DNA of 23,576 bases from CAYJEQ01 sp964369235 (GCA_964369235.1 CAYJEQ010000040.1:1-23576), one strand, 5' to 3'. Counted from the stretch's first letter, positions 14,542-22,589 are shown. Made by a program: numbers and translations. The notes: a model not told the origin generated them from the letters alone.

Positions 14542-15003
14542 TAAAGTTAGTGAGTAGATATACTCTCCGTCCTCCACAATATCAAAGGTAAAGTTTAGTT
14601 TTTTAAGTAGGGAGATAGAGGGGGTGTTTCCCTCAAGGGTAGCTGCTCTAAGATGATTAATCCCCATAGTCTTAAGATTATCCACTGCTGCTGAAACCAC
14701 CTCATAGGTATATCCTTGTCTTGCATTATTAGGAGATATGGTATAGCCAATCCAACAGAAATCATCTTCCTGTCTAATATATAAATCCCCTAGTAAGTCC
14801 CCTGTTTCTTTGCTACAGATAGCTAACTGAACACCATCTTGCAGGGTTTTAGGTGGCAGTACAGCCCTAGAGTATTCTTCCTTAGTAAGGCCTTTAAAAC
14901 TCTGATATTTCATCCACTCTAGGTTGTTGCGATAGCTTATAAACTGATCTATATGCTCATTTTTAAAATACCCGATATTACAACGCTTTGTTCTAAATTC
15001 CAT
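14539..15003 (-). CDS. GNAT-family N-acetyltransferase (RimJ/RimL-like)
   Basis: This 154-residue protein has the GNAT fold pattern. The N-terminal strand FRTKRCNIGYF is followed by a helix with FISYRNNLEWM. The acetyl-CoA-binding segment is IGYTISPNNARQGYTYEVVSAAVDNL, and the late strand pair is LRAATLEGNTPSISLLKKLNF, where the N-T-P-S-I-S-LLKK-L-N-F pattern is typical. The acceptor is unknown. Starting at the ATG at 15003 aligns with the family N-terminus. A TTG at 15030 is in frame but lies almost on top of the only Shine-Dalgarno (GGGGAAAG). Between that site and the ATG is a 7-bp hairpin (GTTTGGA/TCCAAAC) that would bring the two to normal spacing. It is the last gene of the MBOAT cluster. 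Confidence 0.82.
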   Translation of the reverse strand: MEFRTKRCNIGYFKNEHIDQFISYRNNLEWMKYQSFKGLTKEEYSRAVLPPKTLQDGVQLAICSKETGDLLGDLYIRQEDDFCWIGYTISPNNARQGYTYEVVSAAVDNLKTMGINHLRAATLEGNTPSISLLKKLNFTFDIVEDGEYIYSLTL

Positions 15004-15068
15004 AATGATACACTGTTTGGATAAATCCAAACTTTCCCCTTATATTTATTTAGTGGTAGCTGTATTAC

Positions 15069-16169
15069 TTAAATCTTAGGTACTATATAGCTATTCATAT
15101 AGCTATCAACATCAAAGGCAAAAAGAATTTGGTCGTACTTATCTACAGATATGTCCAAATCCTCACTGTAATTAAGGGAATTTATATATGTTATACTACC
15201 ATAGTGATTAGCTAGGAAAGGCAGGTAGGTGGTAGTGTTCTTATCACCTATAACCAGTAGGCTACTGTCACTGCTATAGAGAGTTTCTATCTGCACCATT
15301 TTTACATCGCCACCTAAAAATACATCCATAGGATTATTAACCTGTGAATTGTCCTTCTGATAAAGCTGATAATTACTGTAGACCTCACCGTTAATATCAG
15401 TTATTTCTACCAGATAGTGCTGATCATATCGGTTAAAATAATATAAACTAATGCTGTCCTGTGGGATTTCCTTATAAGGGGAGTTCTCAAATAAATCACC
15501 ATAAAAATTCCCATAATTTAAGGTTATGTCATAGCGCTCAGGCTGATTAGGCTCTAGCTTAAGTCTGGTGGCAAGAACCTGATAAACATAATAAGCACCT
15601 TGTGAGGTTAGGCTGGACTGGGTTTTGTAGTACAGAGGTAGGTGGCTATTATTAAATAATGTAGGATAAACATTTACAGTAGAAACACTACCCTGAAAAT
15701 CTCCATAAATATCCTCAATATACTGCTTTTGGTTAAATAGATGGGATATATTATAATCACTAAGCAGTTTCTGATTTATGGCACAGGAGGAAGGCACAAT
15801 CATTACATAGGTGGGAATACGATAATTACTTACAAATTCCTTAATATCCAGTGAGTTATTATAGGTTATCTGATAATCACTAGGACGGACATCTTCCATA
15901 AGGTAACCCTGGGCAATAAATAGGTTTTCTTGGTACTCATTGCCTGTTTCGTATAAAACCATAGCTGTGGCTTGTTCCATAATGCTATTGTAGGGCACCA
16001 TGGTTTTAATCTCCTCTTCTAGTGAGAGAAAGAAATCCTCTTTACTATTAGTATTAAGCTCTATCCCAGAGGAATAATACCGATTAATACCTTCGAAAAC
16101 TATGGATATAGTAACGGCACTAAGCATTAAAATAATAAGTATCGCTGATAGTTTCTTTGACTTCACCAT
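15069..16169 (-). CDS. DHHW-family (SGNH-like) surface protein lacking catalytic residues
   Basis: This 366-residue protein has one N-terminal signal anchor (about residues 6-25) and an extracytoplasmic DHHW domain (PF14286-like), the usual partner of MBOAT proteins in polymer O-acetylation. Landmarks that fit are QGYLMED, MIVPSS, LPLYYKT...GAYYVYQVLA, NFYGDLF, the DVFLGGD block, LPFLANHY and DQILFAFDVDSY. The namesake T-D-H-H-W-T is replaced by T-Q-S-S-L-T (QSSL at 184-187). The usual KDSYAN block reads GDKNTT (308-313), with Lys310 in place of the serine. The frame is intact. It lies 41 bp after the MBOAT gene. AAGGAGG is very close to the ATG at 16169; a GTG at 16166 has better spacing and may be the true start. 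Confidence 0.8.
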   Translation of the reverse strand: MVKSKKLSAILIILMLSAVTISIVFEGINRYYSSGIELNTNSKEDFFLSLEEEIKTMVPYNSIMEQATAMVLYETGNEYQENLFIAQGYLMEDVRPSDYQITYNNSLDIKEFVSNYRIPTYVMIVPSSCAINQKLLSDYNISHLFNQKQYIEDIYGDFQGSVSTVNVYPTLFNNSHLPLYYKTQSSLTSQGAYYVYQVLATRLKLEPNQPERYDITLNYGNFYGDLFENSPYKEIPQDSISLYYFNRYDQHYLVEITDINGEVYSNYQLYQKDNSQVNNPMDVFLGGDVKMVQIETLYSSDSSLLVIGDKNTTTYLPFLANHYGSITYINSLNYSEDLDISVDKYDQILFAFDVDSYMNSYIVPKI

Positions 16170-16210
16170 GCACCTCCTTTTTAGGTGTATTTTTCCAGAT
16201 TAAGACATAT

Positions 16211-17533
16211 CTAATAGACCATACCTGATATAGATATTATAATTACCACTACACTGGAAAAAACAGTTACTATATCCCAGAATATTGGGTGGGATTTACT
16301 TAATCGGTGACGGGTTTCGGCATATATACTACTACAGAAGATAATACATAGTGCCAGCACCCATAGATTTGCTGTTAAAAAATAGCTAGAGCTATCGTCT
16401 AGTAGAGGAATAGTCCCCATACCAAACATAGATTTAATGTAGAATAAACTTTCCTCTGGGCTTATGCCAGTCATAAATACAAAGGAAAATATAGTTATAC
16501 AGAATGTAGATACACGACGGATAAAAGGTGGTATAAACTCCAATATATCGGCTAAAATCCACTGCTCAATAATAATAAATACTGCTAGGTATACCCCCCA
16601 TAATAGGTGGTTAATGGTAATACCATACCATAGGGATATGAGCATACTAACAAGGATAATATTAATTGAGGCAGAGAGAGGACCACCTTTTTTTGCCCCT
16701 AGAGGCAGATATACATAGCGACGGATAAATTCATTTACCGATATATTAAATCGTGCAAAAAACTCATCTACACTTACAGCAGTAAAGGGATAGTAGAAGC
16801 TAATAGGTAGCTTTATAGAGAAAAGATAACCTATAGCCTGTGCCATGTCCAGATATGCTGATAAGGTGAAATAAAGGGAAAAACCAAAGGAAATTACCAG
16901 TGCCCAGATACCAGCCACCGAAAGGTTGCTGTAGGGTATTTCCTTTAAACGCTCGTAAAGGGAGGTCACATTGTCGGCAATAATTATTTTTTTACCCAGT
17001 GCATAGGATAGCATTACCACCCCTTGGCTAACATAGGTAAGGGAGGGTTTTACCCTGTCTATTTGATGTCGTAGCTCACCATACCTAACAAAAGGCCCAA
17101 AATGCAGTCTGCCAAAGAATAAGCTGTAACAGGAGAATTTTAGGAAATTCTTCTCTGCCCTACAACTACCCTTACCTACATCTACAGTGTAGCTTATACC
17201 TGTAAGGGCAACTACCATTACCCCTAATGCAGTGACTATACTAGGTATAGTCTGGGTAGAGGCAAGGATAAACAGCAGTAGGTTTTTAGCTATGTTTATG
17301 GTGGATAGTATATTTACAGCAGCTTTCTTCCGTCGGTTAAGACCGATAACCAGCCCTGTTAAATAGTCACTAGCCACCATCATTGCCACAAGTAGTAAAC
17401 TGCTATAGGGATTACTTATATAGTAGATTAGGGATATAGCTAGTAGAGTAATATATTTATTAGGGGTTAGATAGTAAACTGCTAAAGATATAGGAAGAAA
17501 TAAAAATAAAAATGTAAGGCTAAACAGCTCCAA
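16211..17533 (-). CDS. MBOAT-family membrane protein lacking the catalytic histidine
   Basis: This 440-residue polytopic membrane protein resembles AlgI/DltB-type O-acyltransferases that pass acetyl groups across the membrane to surface polymers. Family blocks present: GISYTVDVGKG, FGPFVRYGEL, GKKIIIADN, the DMAQAIGYLF helix, YYPFTAVSVDEFFARFNIS, RRYVYLPLGAKKGG and the LWYG...LLWG helix. At the usual R-W-H the sequence is R-F-N (Asn263), and at the invariant W-H-G it is W-Y-G (Tyr303). The D-F-x-G-Y-S motif reads T-L-S-A-Y-L. The start is a TTG with a very strong Shine-Dalgarno (AAAGGAGGGG). The DHHW partner follows. A lone TATAAT on the minus strand at 17570-17575 may be its -10, without a good -35. 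Confidence 0.85.
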   Translation of the reverse strand: MELFSLTFLFLFLPISLAVYYLTPNKYITLLAISLIYYISNPYSSLLLVAMMVASDYLTGLVIGLNRRKKAAVNILSTINIAKNLLLFILASTQTIPSIVTALGVMVVALTGISYTVDVGKGSCRAEKNFLKFSCYSLFFGRLHFGPFVRYGELRHQIDRVKPSLTYVSQGVVMLSYALGKKIIIADNVTSLYERLKEIPYSNLSVAGIWALVISFGFSLYFTLSAYLDMAQAIGYLFSIKLPISFYYPFTAVSVDEFFARFNISVNEFIRRYVYLPLGAKKGGPLSASINIILVSMLISLWYGITINHLLWGVYLAVFIIIEQWILADILEFIPPFIRRVSTFCITIFSFVFMTGISPEESLFYIKSMFGMGTIPLLDDSSSYFLTANLWVLALCIIFCSSIYAETRHRLSKSHPIFWDIVTVFSSVVVIIISISGMVY

Positions 17534-17644
17534 TATTACCCCTCCTTTAACTGATTTTTACCTGTGTATATTATAGTAGTCACACTAAGGCTTGTTATGG
17601 GTATAGAGAATACTTATTAATCTTTTTATAATAGGGATATATTA

Positions 17645-18247
17645 TTATTGCTCTTGTGACTTAAGCTCTGCTACAATTTCCTTATACTTCTCATAGGTAA
17701 TCACTGCATTAAGTGCCCCTAACATGGCGTTAGTTGACATTGCTTTAGGGAGATTTACCTTTTTTAGCAGTAGCTGTCTTAGATGGCTACTATTATCTCC
17801 ACCAGACAGGCCATCTTCCATAAAATCCTGTTTGGTTATTAGCTGGGTTTTCTCGGTAGTTTCGGTGGCGATACCCTGTAATCCAGCACGACTCAGTGCC
17901 TCTAGGATAATGTCCTTAGGCACACCTTCCACCCCCAGTGTACCAGCAGAGGAAGGTTTGTCCTTACGGGATTCTTTCCCTAGTATATCTGGAATGTAAA
18001 CATGGGTAATCTTACCCTTGGGTATGGAGGATTTAAGGTAGTTTCTTATCTGAAATCCTGCATGGTCGGAATCGGTAAAGATAATAAGACCCTTATCCAT
18101 GGCAAGGCGCCTAAGCATAGCCATCTTCTCCCTATCCTTATATATCCTAAAACCATCTAGCACCACTATATGGGCGTCTATTATAGAGGACAGCTTGGAC
18201 TTGTCATATCTGCCTTCTACTACTACGGTTTGTTCTAACTTAATCAT
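17645..18247 (-). CDS. RNase M5-like TOPRIM/DUF4093 protein
   Basis: This 200-residue protein has an N-terminal TOPRIM domain with catalytic Glu11 (VVVEGRYDKSKL) and the acidic pair Asp59/Asp61 in IIFTDSDHAGFQIRNYL. The DUF4093-type C-terminal part begins at HVYIPDILGKESRK and includes GTLGVEGVP. RNase M5 (RnmV) matures 5S rRNA in Firmicutes, but canonical rnmV usually neighbours ksgA and lacks this C-terminal version, so this is best seen as a clostridial RNase M5-type enzyme or paralogue. It lies 16 bp after holA on the same strand, with AGGAG before the ATG, and so probably belongs to the recO-comEC-holA transcript. All TOPRIM acidic residues are present, so it should be active. Confidence 0.85.
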   Translation of the reverse strand: MIKLEQTVVVEGRYDKSKLSSIIDAHIVVLDGFRIYKDREKMAMLRRLAMDKGLIIFTDSDHAGFQIRNYLKSSIPKGKITHVYIPDILGKESRKDKPSSAGTLGVEGVPKDIILEALSRAGLQGIATETTEKTQLITKQDFMEDGLSGGDNSSHLRQLLLKKVNLPKAMSTNAMLGALNAVITYEKYKEIVAELKSQEQ

Positions 18248-18263
18248 GGGGCTATTCTCCTAA

Positions 18264-19304
18264 TTATTTATGTCCTTGGTGAATGGTTAGTATTATCTGT
18301 GCTACTACCCTTTCCATCACTACGAAATTATCTATTCGAGAGCTTTTAAGCTGTTGATCCCCTGTGGTGATTATCTCTAGCACCTTAGTTAGGGTTTCGG
18401 TGGAGTAGCTAGCAGAAAGACTATAGGCGTTTTTTATCCTAAAATCCCCAGCCTTATAACCAAAGGCAACAGCTGCCTCAGCCTGACTTACCCCTGCTAG
18501 AAAGGATATTTTACCACGGTATAAATCAGCAAAATATCTGCTTAGTGCTGCCATCATCTCTATTTCAGATAGACGAAGTTCTTTTAACTTATGGATTACT
18601 GTCATAGCTTCCTGTGGGTTTTTTGCCATGATTTTCTTAGCTAGATCAAATATCTGAGCTTCTACGGTCATTATGGTAATATCACTAATATGGGCTGTGG
18701 TTATCTCAGTGTCGTTAAGGCTGGACAGCTTTTTAAGCTCATTATCTAGGTTTGCCATATTGCTACCACAATAAGATACCATAAACTGAGCTGTATCACG
18801 AGAGATATCCTTATTAGCCTTTTTTAAGGTTTTAATAATAAAGTTTACTACATCTTTTTCCGATGGTTTTAGAAAACTTAGTACAGCACCATGTTTATCC
18901 ACAGCTGCTACTAATTCCTTACAGCGTTTATTCTTCTCATGGTCAAATTCACCCTTAATATTTATTACCAAAATACTATAAGGTGGCATATCTGACACCA
19001 CTTCCATTATAGCCTCATAGCCATCGGCAGAAATTTTTGCTATATTGGGATTATCTATGATAACCATTCGACTGCCACCTAACATAGGCATGGCTTCCAC
19101 GGTTTCCACTAGCTCCTCAGGGTTTATTCTATCACCTGATATTAGAGATAAACAGGAGCTTTCCATTTCACTAGGGATAAGCCCTCTTACCATATTATAG
19201 GCAATGTCACAAAGATACTGCTCACTGCCATGTATTAAATATATATTAGGTATATGTTCTTGTTTTAGCATAGGTTTTAACTCTGCTACGGTTTTAATCT
19301 TCAT
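18264..19304 (-). CDS. holA: DNA polymerase III subunit delta
   Basis: This 346-residue clamp-loader subunit opens the beta sliding clamp. The N-terminal domain (about 1-140) has IYLIHGSEQYLCDI with a degenerate P-loop, as usual in delta, followed by AMPMLGGSRMVII and a KNKRCKEL segment. The middle helical domain includes YCGSNMANLDNELKKL, and the collar domain includes IFDLAKKIMAKNPQEAM and LSRYFADLYRG. Length is typical. It lies between comEC and the TOPRIM gene, an order common in Firmicutes, where holA follows comEC. The only Shine-Dalgarno, GTGAAAGG, is 16 nt from the ATG, longer than for its neighbours. A tiny ATG-GTC-TAA frame begins right after it. Confidence 0.95.
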   Translation of the reverse strand: MKIKTVAELKPMLKQEHIPNIYLIHGSEQYLCDIAYNMVRGLIPSEMESSCLSLISGDRINPEELVETVEAMPMLGGSRMVIIDNPNIAKISADGYEAIMEVVSDMPPYSILVINIKGEFDHEKNKRCKELVAAVDKHGAVLSFLKPSEKDVVNFIIKTLKKANKDISRDTAQFMVSYCGSNMANLDNELKKLSSLNDTEITTAHISDITIMTVEAQIFDLAKKIMAKNPQEAMTVIHKLKELRLSEIEMMAALSRYFADLYRGKISFLAGVSQAEAAVAFGYKAGDFRIKNAYSLSASYSTETLTKVLEIITTGDQQLKSSRIDNFVVMERVVAQIILTIHQGHK

Positions 19305-19363
19305 AGAACTTTAGACCATGCCTTTCACTGGATATGTAGTATCACTATTAACCCTTAAATTCA

Positions 19364-21400
19364 CTAGTTGTATATGTAATAGTAACTAGCCCCATTAAAA
19401 TCATAATGGGAGGCTCTAAGACCTTCTGTAAGCTGTAGGCTATTATCATGGCTTATTACTATCTGCTTATTGTCTATTATATCATAATTTCCCTGATTTT
19501 TTAAGAGTAAAATATCAGGGTTTTTAAATTTTATCCAGTTTTCACTAAATTCTACCTGTATGCCTCCACCTAAGTCTAGCTGGTTAGCAGTAATATCATG
19601 GGCAGAAACAGCTGTAAACCTTGAGAGATACTGCTGTCCGTATACCCCACTACTGTGGATAAAATTACTAGGTGGGTTACTTTTTAAAAGATTTGAAATA
19701 TCGCCCTTGGTGAAGATTTCATCATCTAGGGCAATAATATTATCCAGCCTATATATTAGACTATCCTCAGCTAGAAAGCTATAATAACCGTCATAATCAG
19801 TAAATACAATACTGCTACCACCATCTATAGTTAAGGTCATATATCCCTGACCTAGAGTGATAAAATAGCCATTCTGGCTGGTGTAGTAGTGGCAGATACT
19901 AGATGTAAATATTATCATTCCACAGCCTAAAGGCAGCAGTGACAGGGAAAGTTTCCTACCACCTAGTATTAGAGTTATATAGATAAGCAATGCACAAAGC
20001 AGTAAGGATATAACCTTTGTGGGTGTGTTAATAGGAAGATTAGCATATTCTAAGGAGGCAGCAAAGGTAGAAAGCTTTACCATAGGCATTAGGGATAGTG
20101 TGGTAATAAAGGATAGTATACCAGTAAACACAGGTATGGTAGGGAGTATACCACATAGTAGAGATAGTATTAAAGCCACCGAGGCAGTTATGCCCAGTAG
20201 ACTATTAATAATAGGAGATAGTAGGGACAGATACCCAAAGTACAGTGGAGTAATAGGCAGTAAGGCAATCCAAGCCGATAGGCTGGAAACTGTGGAGGAG
20301 TACACTATAAGTAAGGGTTTGTTTTTGGTTTTTAGAGGGAAGGCTTTTTTAATAATAGGGGAGATTAACCCCATACCTAGGGTAGAGCTATAGGACAGGA
20401 TAAAGCCTACATCTTTAGCCCACAGGGGATTAAGGGTAAGGCTGATTATTAAAGCCACTGCCACCGAGGTAGGTAGGTCGGTAGTCCTAAATATAATCTC
20501 AGCCAGTAGGGTTAGAACTATCATAATTATGGCACGACTAACCGAAGGGGAAAAGCCACAGATACAGCCGAATATTATAGGAACAATCATGGTAAGAAGT
20601 GCAGACTTTGTTTTTCCCATACCTAGCAGTCTTAGCAGTGATAAACAGGTCATGGTAATAATACTCATGTGCATACCTGAAACAGCAGTAAGGTGGGAGG
20701 TGCCAGCAGTGGTCATACTGTTTCTTAAGTCACTGTCCATATAGGATCTATCCCCTGTAGTAAGGGCGATGGCAAGCCCATCATAGGGGGAGCTAAGGGC
20801 AGAGTTAATATTACTGGATATATACTGACGGATATTACTGGTTAACACTGTTATGGGAAACACTGGATCAGAGATTATATTAAGGCTGGAGGGGACTAAA
20901 TCCCCCTTTAACCACACTCCACCTGAGATATTATCTGCTAATTTATTATAGGTAAGAAGGTCTAGATTAATATCCCCAGTAAAACTTTCCCCAATCTTAA
21001 GATTATCCCCAGAATAATCGGCAAACTCTATGTAATAGCTGTCCTTAAACTGGGTATCTATAAGATTTACCTTAGCTTCTATAGTTTGGTGGCTAGTGTA
21101 GGTAATGTTTGTAACACTGCCTTCTACAGTAATTGTTCTACCACCTAGGGTGGCTAGGGGGATAAGGTGATTTTGCAGGAATAGAGAGCAGATAATAAGG
21201 GAAAAACCTATACCCATAAGGAATATACCGAGATTTTTTGTAAAAGATATGAATTTATTAGATAGTAAAAAAATAAAAACTACCCCCACAGCAATTAAAG
21301 CTATGGCAGTAGCAAGTATCTGGTTTATTAAAAAGTAGCTAGGTAGTAGGGCAAATCCAAGAAAATACCCTAAACTACCAGTAAATAAAGGTCGTTTCAC
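19364..21400 (-). CDS. comEC: DNA uptake channel ComEC with degenerate C-terminal domain
   Basis: This 678-residue polytopic protein is the predicted inner-membrane channel for single-stranded DNA in transformation. Residues about 1-80 are N-terminal helices and about 85-185 are an OB-fold-like extracytoplasmic domain (DUF4131-type). The Competence domain has GTSHLTAVSGMHM (233-245) and multiple helices to about 500. The C-terminal 170 residues correspond to the metallo-beta-lactamase-like region: LGQG (516-519) matches the family DVGQGD, but the H-x-H-x-D-H motif is missing (residues 555-567 read IIALDDEIFTKGD). The total is shorter than the usual 750-800. The start is GTG with AAGGAGTG upstream. 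It lies 54 bp after recO and 59 bp before holA. Confidence 0.93.
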   Translation of the reverse strand: MKRPLFTGSLGYFLGFALLPSYFLINQILATAIALIAVGVVFIFLLSNKFISFTKNLGIFLMGIGFSLIICSLFLQNHLIPLATLGGRTITVEGSVTNITYTSHQTIEAKVNLIDTQFKDSYYIEFADYSGDNLKIGESFTGDINLDLLTYNKLADNISGGVWLKGDLVPSSLNIISDPVFPITVLTSNIRQYISSNINSALSSPYDGLAIALTTGDRSYMDSDLRNSMTTAGTSHLTAVSGMHMSIITMTCLSLLRLLGMGKTKSALLTMIVPIIFGCICGFSPSVSRAIIMIVLTLLAEIIFRTTDLPTSVAVALIISLTLNPLWAKDVGFILSYSSTLGMGLISPIIKKAFPLKTKNKPLLIVYSSTVSSLSAWIALLPITPLYFGYLSLLSPIINSLLGITASVALILSLLCGILPTIPVFTGILSFITTLSLMPMVKLSTFAASLEYANLPINTPTKVISLLLCALLIYITLILGGRKLSLSLLPLGCGMIIFTSSICHYYTSQNGYFITLGQGYMTLTIDGGSSIVFTDYDGYYSFLAEDSLIYRLDNIIALDDEIFTKGDISNLLKSNPPSNFIHSSGVYGQQYLSRFTAVSAHDITANQLDLGGGIQVEFSENWIKFKNPDILLLKNQGNYDIIDNKQIVISHDNSLQLTEGLRASHYDFNGASYYYIYN

Positions 21401-21454
21401 AAAAACACTCCTTTATATGTATTATAGTGGCTTAGAAAGCTATGGATAAAATCA

Positions 21455-22198
21455 TCACTGCAAAATATCCTGTAAAAAAGCCAAGGTTTTAGGGGCAAAT
21501 TCAAGTTTATCCAGTAGGTATCTTTGGGAAACCTTGTTAATAAGGCTTTGGCTTTCTTTACCTAAGGTAAAGGAAAACAGTTTATCAAAGGGAGAGTATA
21601 TTATATGCCTTAAACCATTAAGGGCAGATTGGCTAATAGTTAGGTAGTCTCCATGGGGATTACCTGTACAGCTACTGCATATAATATTACCTGTAAGATA
21701 GTAGAAATTATAGCTTAGTTTGTCGTGATGTCCACAGCTATTACAACCAACTAAATCAGGCATATAGCCAGACAGGGTGGCAAGTCGCATCTCAAAAACT
21801 GATTTTAAAAATAATAAATCCCTACTGGACTGCTCAAGAAGATGAAGGCTATTTAGGATAAGTCGCAGTTGCTCGGTAGTTTCCTCACCTTCTTGGCAGA
21901 AAAGCACGATTAATTCACATAGATATGCAGCAAGAGAAAGTTTCTCAATATCCTGACGGATACCAAAAAACAGCCTTATATGGTCGGCAGATATAACCTT
22001 ATAACCATCTTTGTTTTTTTCTAGGATAAAGTTAGAATAGCAGAGCATTTCTGTTGCACCAGCTAGTTTGCTTTTGGGACGGTTGGCTTGTCTGCCATAG
22101 GCTCGGATTACTCCCATGTCCTCAGTTAAAAGAAATATTATTCTATCATCTTTAAAAGATTTAGTTTTAACCACTAGAGCCTTGGTTGAAATCTCCAT
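21455..22198 (-). CDS. recO: DNA repair protein RecO
   Basis: This 247-residue protein loads RecA on SSB-coated DNA in the RecFOR pathway. An N-terminal OB fold (residues 1-80: ALVVKTKSFKDDRIIFLLTEDMGVI, then ARGxR-like YGRQANRPKSKL) is followed by a helical domain with a zinc finger (Cys152-x2-Cys155 and Cys174-x2-Cys177). The start is the ATG at 22198, because AAGAAAGGAG lies just upstream; an upstream in-frame start at 22255 would put that site inside the gene. The first 32 bp overlap the yqzL-like gene, so translation is probably coupled. It is followed by comEC and holA. Confidence 0.95.
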   Translation of the reverse strand: MEISTKALVVKTKSFKDDRIIFLLTEDMGVIRAYGRQANRPKSKLAGATEMLCYSNFILEKNKDGYKVISADHIRLFFGIRQDIEKLSLAAYLCELIVLFCQEGEETTEQLRLILNSLHLLEQSSRDLLFLKSVFEMRLATLSGYMPDLVGCNSCGHHDKLSYNFYYLTGNIICSSCTGNPHGDYLTISQSALNGLRHIIYSPFDKLFSFTLGKESQSLINKVSQRYLLDKLEFAPKTLAFLQDILQ

Positions 22199-22319
22199 GG
22201 GAACTCCTTTCTTTGCTGCTACTAAATTTGGTATTGCTGTTCTTACTCTGGGCATATTTAATATAATCGGCTATAGTGCCAGAATTGTAGAAAATATCCC
22301 ATTTATCTAGTTTATTCAT
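22167..22319 (-). CDS. YqzL-like small protein
   Basis: This 50-residue protein starts MNKLDKWDIFYNSGTIADYIKY. It matches the short YqzL pattern (W-x2-F, then S/TG-x3-YxxY) known from B. subtilis, where yqzL sits between era and recO exactly as here. Function is unknown. AGAAAGG precedes the ATG at 22319 at the usual spacing. The C-terminal half is Ser/Lys-rich and overlaps the start of recO by 32 bp, so the recO ribosome-binding site lies inside this gene. It is too small to be called with certainty, but position and pattern agree. Confidence 0.7.
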   Translation of the reverse strand: MNKLDKWDIFYNSGTIADYIKYAQSKNSNTKFSSSKERSSHGDFNQGSSG

Positions 22320-22382
22320 AAAAATCCTCATTCCTTTCTCGGTGTTTTGCGGGGTTATAATGACTGAAAAGCACAAAACCCA

Positions 22383-22405
22383 AGTTTGAAACAAAGTTTC
22401 AAACT
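22383..22405 (-). promoter_or_regulatory. Perfect palindrome upstream of the yqzL-like/recO cluster
   Basis: AGTTTGAAAC (22383-22392) and its exact complement (22396-22405) flank a 3-nt loop. It lies about 65 nt before the yqzL-like start codon, in the 270-bp space after era. On the minus strand it is followed by TTGGGTTTTG, a poor terminator tail. An operator, an attenuator or an mRNA hairpin are all possible. I see no convincing promoter in this region. Confidence 0.45.
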
Positions 22406-22536
22406 AATCCCCCAATATACAGATACTATTCGTAATAATAAGACAATAAATTACAATAAGTAACAAAAAGTTTTAATATTACTACTATTAGTTTCTGCCA
22501 TTATAGAGGGGAGATACTTTGGAAAATTTTTATTGT

Positions 22537-22581
22537 GATAAAATTTATGGATTAACCCTAATTAAAGAGAAAATCCATAAA
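22537..22581 (-). terminator. Terminator after era
   Basis: On the minus strand TTTATGGATT (22572-22581) pairs perfectly over 10 bp with 22544-22553 across an 18-nt loop and runs into TTTTATC. It begins 8 nt after the era stop codon, so era is probably transcribed apart from recO. Confidence 0.6.
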
Positions 22582-22589
22582 CTATTTAT

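Noticed and set aside
15069..17533. Ordinary active polymer O-acetylation operon
   Set aside because: The fold blocks fit, but catalytic residues in both proteins are replaced, so activity should not be assigned by family name alone.
19560..20744. Several plus-strand open frames opposite comEC
   Set aside because: They are antisense shadows of a long, convincing ComEC frame.
22116..22310. 64-codon plus-strand frame opposite recO and the yqzL-like gene
   Set aside because: No ribosome-binding site, and both overlapping minus-strand genes are supported by motif and position.
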